From Schoenoplectus triqueter (Eukaryota; Streptophyta; Magnoliopsida; Poales; Cyperaceae), in NCBI GenBank assembly GCA_964058805.1, contig CAXKVV010000228.1:1-32493 (forward strand): a stretch of 32,493 bases of DNA, given 5' to 3'. Within the stretch, counting starts at the first letter, position 1. The number at the start of each line of letters is the position of its first letter. A program made the position numbers and the translations under genes. This document shows, piece after piece, positions 31,553 to 32,493 of the stretch. The notes beneath the pieces are model-generated. The model did no database searches and was not told the origin of the DNA. It saw nothing but the letters and a program-made list of their open reading frames with translations.

Positions 31553-31910
31553 GAGTAAAGATACCATGAGTTTAACTCAAAAAGTACATCAAATTACTCC
31601 AAATTTTAATTTATCATGCTCATTAAATTCTTTATATGAAAATCTTATGAGATGCAAAAATTTAGAGTGTTTTGAGTTTTTTAAGTTACCTTTTTTTAAT
31701 TTTAAAAAATGATGCTCAAAGATTGAATATTTTATTATTTTTTTAGAGGTAATTTTTAAAAATTAAAATTCATGACTTGCAAAGCTCAAAATACTTTAAA
31801 TTTTTACATCCCACAAGATTTTCATATAAAGAATTTAATGAGCATGATAAATTAAAATTTGGAGATGATTTGATGTACTTTTTGAGTTAAGCTCGTGAAA
31901 GGTCTCCGTG
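31553..31910. mobile_element. foldback MITE K, second family
   Basis: Left arm TTTAACTCAAAAAGTACATC and AATTTATCATGCTCATTAAA; the right arm contains their inverses nearly perfectly. The centre is AT-rich around TTTATTATTTTTTTAGAGG. It sits next to a TA tract at 31536-31552. Confidence 0.75.
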
Positions 31911-31935
31911 AGCTTAAACTCACAGTATGTTTACT

Positions 31936-31979
31936 TATATATATATATAGAAAGAGAGAGAGAGAGAGAGAGTGTGTGT
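31936..31979. repeat. compound microsatellite TA-GA-GT
   Basis: A short TA run, then GAAAGAGAGAGAGAGAGAGA, then GTGTGTG, directly before foldback L. Confidence 0.9.
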
Positions 31980-31980
31980 T

Positions 31981-32378
31981 AGACTATTGTGAAAACATTT
32001 GCATTTCGAGCCAAAGAAGTGCATACGGCTCAAATTTTATCGTAACACATCCGAAATTGAAAATTATCAGTCTCATTAAAATTTTCATATTAAAATATTG
32101 AGGGATACAAAAATTTGGGGTATTTTTAGTTTTCTAAGTATTTGTTTTGGATTTTTAAAAATCAACAATAATAATTTAATATTTTATTATTATTTTAGTG
32201 TTGATTTTCAAAAATCCAAAACAAATACTTAGAAAACTCTAAATACCCCAATTTTTTTGTATCCCCCAATATTTTGATATGATGAATTTAATGAGAATGA
32301 TAATTTTAAATTTTGGACGTGTTACGATAAAATTTGAGCTGTATACACTTGGGCTCGAAATGCAAACGTTTTCGCAAT
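31981..32378. mobile_element. foldback MITE L, second family (about 398 bp)
   Basis: The left arm ACTATTGTGAAAACATTTGC then ATTTCGAGCC is matched by the inverse at the right end (GGGCTCGAAATGCAAACGTT). The arms also share GGATTTTTAAAAATCAAC/GTTGATTTTCAAAAATCC around a short AATAATAATTTAATATTT loop. It is flanked by microsatellites on both sides (GT left, AATAT right). Confidence 0.85.
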
Positions 32379-32493
32379 ATAATATAATATAATATAATAT
32401 TATCGATTATATTTTTTAATGTTAATTTGTATTTATATAATAATATTAAATTATATTTTTCTATTTTTCTATTTTTTTATTTTATTTTTTTAG
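32379..32493. other. AATAT repeat and AT-rich end of window
   Basis: Several AATAT units (to about 32400), then featureless AT-rich DNA to the end. Confidence 0.7.

Noticed and set aside
1..32493. tRNA or rRNA genes
   Set aside because: No cloverleaf with A/B boxes or rRNA-like sequence was noticed. The TGGTATCAGAGC-type sites are retrotransposon primer sites, not tRNA genes.

Overview
The window is nuclear DNA of a flowering plant, very probably a eudicot. It is AT-rich, has short GT-AG introns, and carries plant-specific transposon families: a CACTA element with TNP2-type and Transposase_24 proteins, a chromodomain Ty3/gypsy element primed by initiator tRNA-Met, L1-type LINE remnants, TA-microsatellite-seated foldback MITEs and a Helitron-like end. 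I see no convincing host gene apart from two low-confidence 3'-terminal exons near position 900. In effect it is a stack of mobile elements of different ages.

Left part (1-3919): AT-rich DNA with a TA microsatellite and a hAT-like MITE (2488-2896). Positions 3923-14794 hold a complete 10.9-kb CACTA (En/Spm) transposon with 14-bp perfect inverted ends and an ATG target duplication on each side. It carries two divergently transcribed genes. On the minus strand is a seven-exon Transposase_24/PttA-like gene; every exon is in phase 0 and the frame is uninterrupted (about 548 codons). On the plus strand is a four-exon TNP2 transposase with all expected domains, broken only by one TGA and lacking a visible start. 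Between them lie a telo-box cluster, a GC-rich 27-bp duplication and a 29-bp minisatellite.

Middle (15450-20920): seven foldback MITEs of about 0.4 kb stand in a row, most of them separated by TA microsatellites. Two of them are 405 bp long, differ at only 3 positions and lie in opposite orientation. Next come two tandem LINE remnants; one is interrupted by a 1.25-kb non-autonomous CACTA element and the other preserves the empty site. A foldback of a second family follows.

Right part (21281-29482): an outer, old LTR-type element whose two LTRs face each other instead of pointing the same way, yet are flanked by the same 5 bp (GTTTA). Inside it, a 5.8-kb chromovirus (LTRs 22626-23169 and 27891-28431, ATAAT duplications) was inserted later, splitting an unidentified reading frame that continues in phase on the far side. 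The end of the window holds one more foldback of the first family, a probable Helitron end, and two foldbacks of the second family beside microsatellites.

The strongest leads are the seven-element foldback array with its near-identical inverted pair, the inverted-LTR element with matching target duplication, and the nearly intact two-gene CACTA element. All coordinates and alignments were done by eye.
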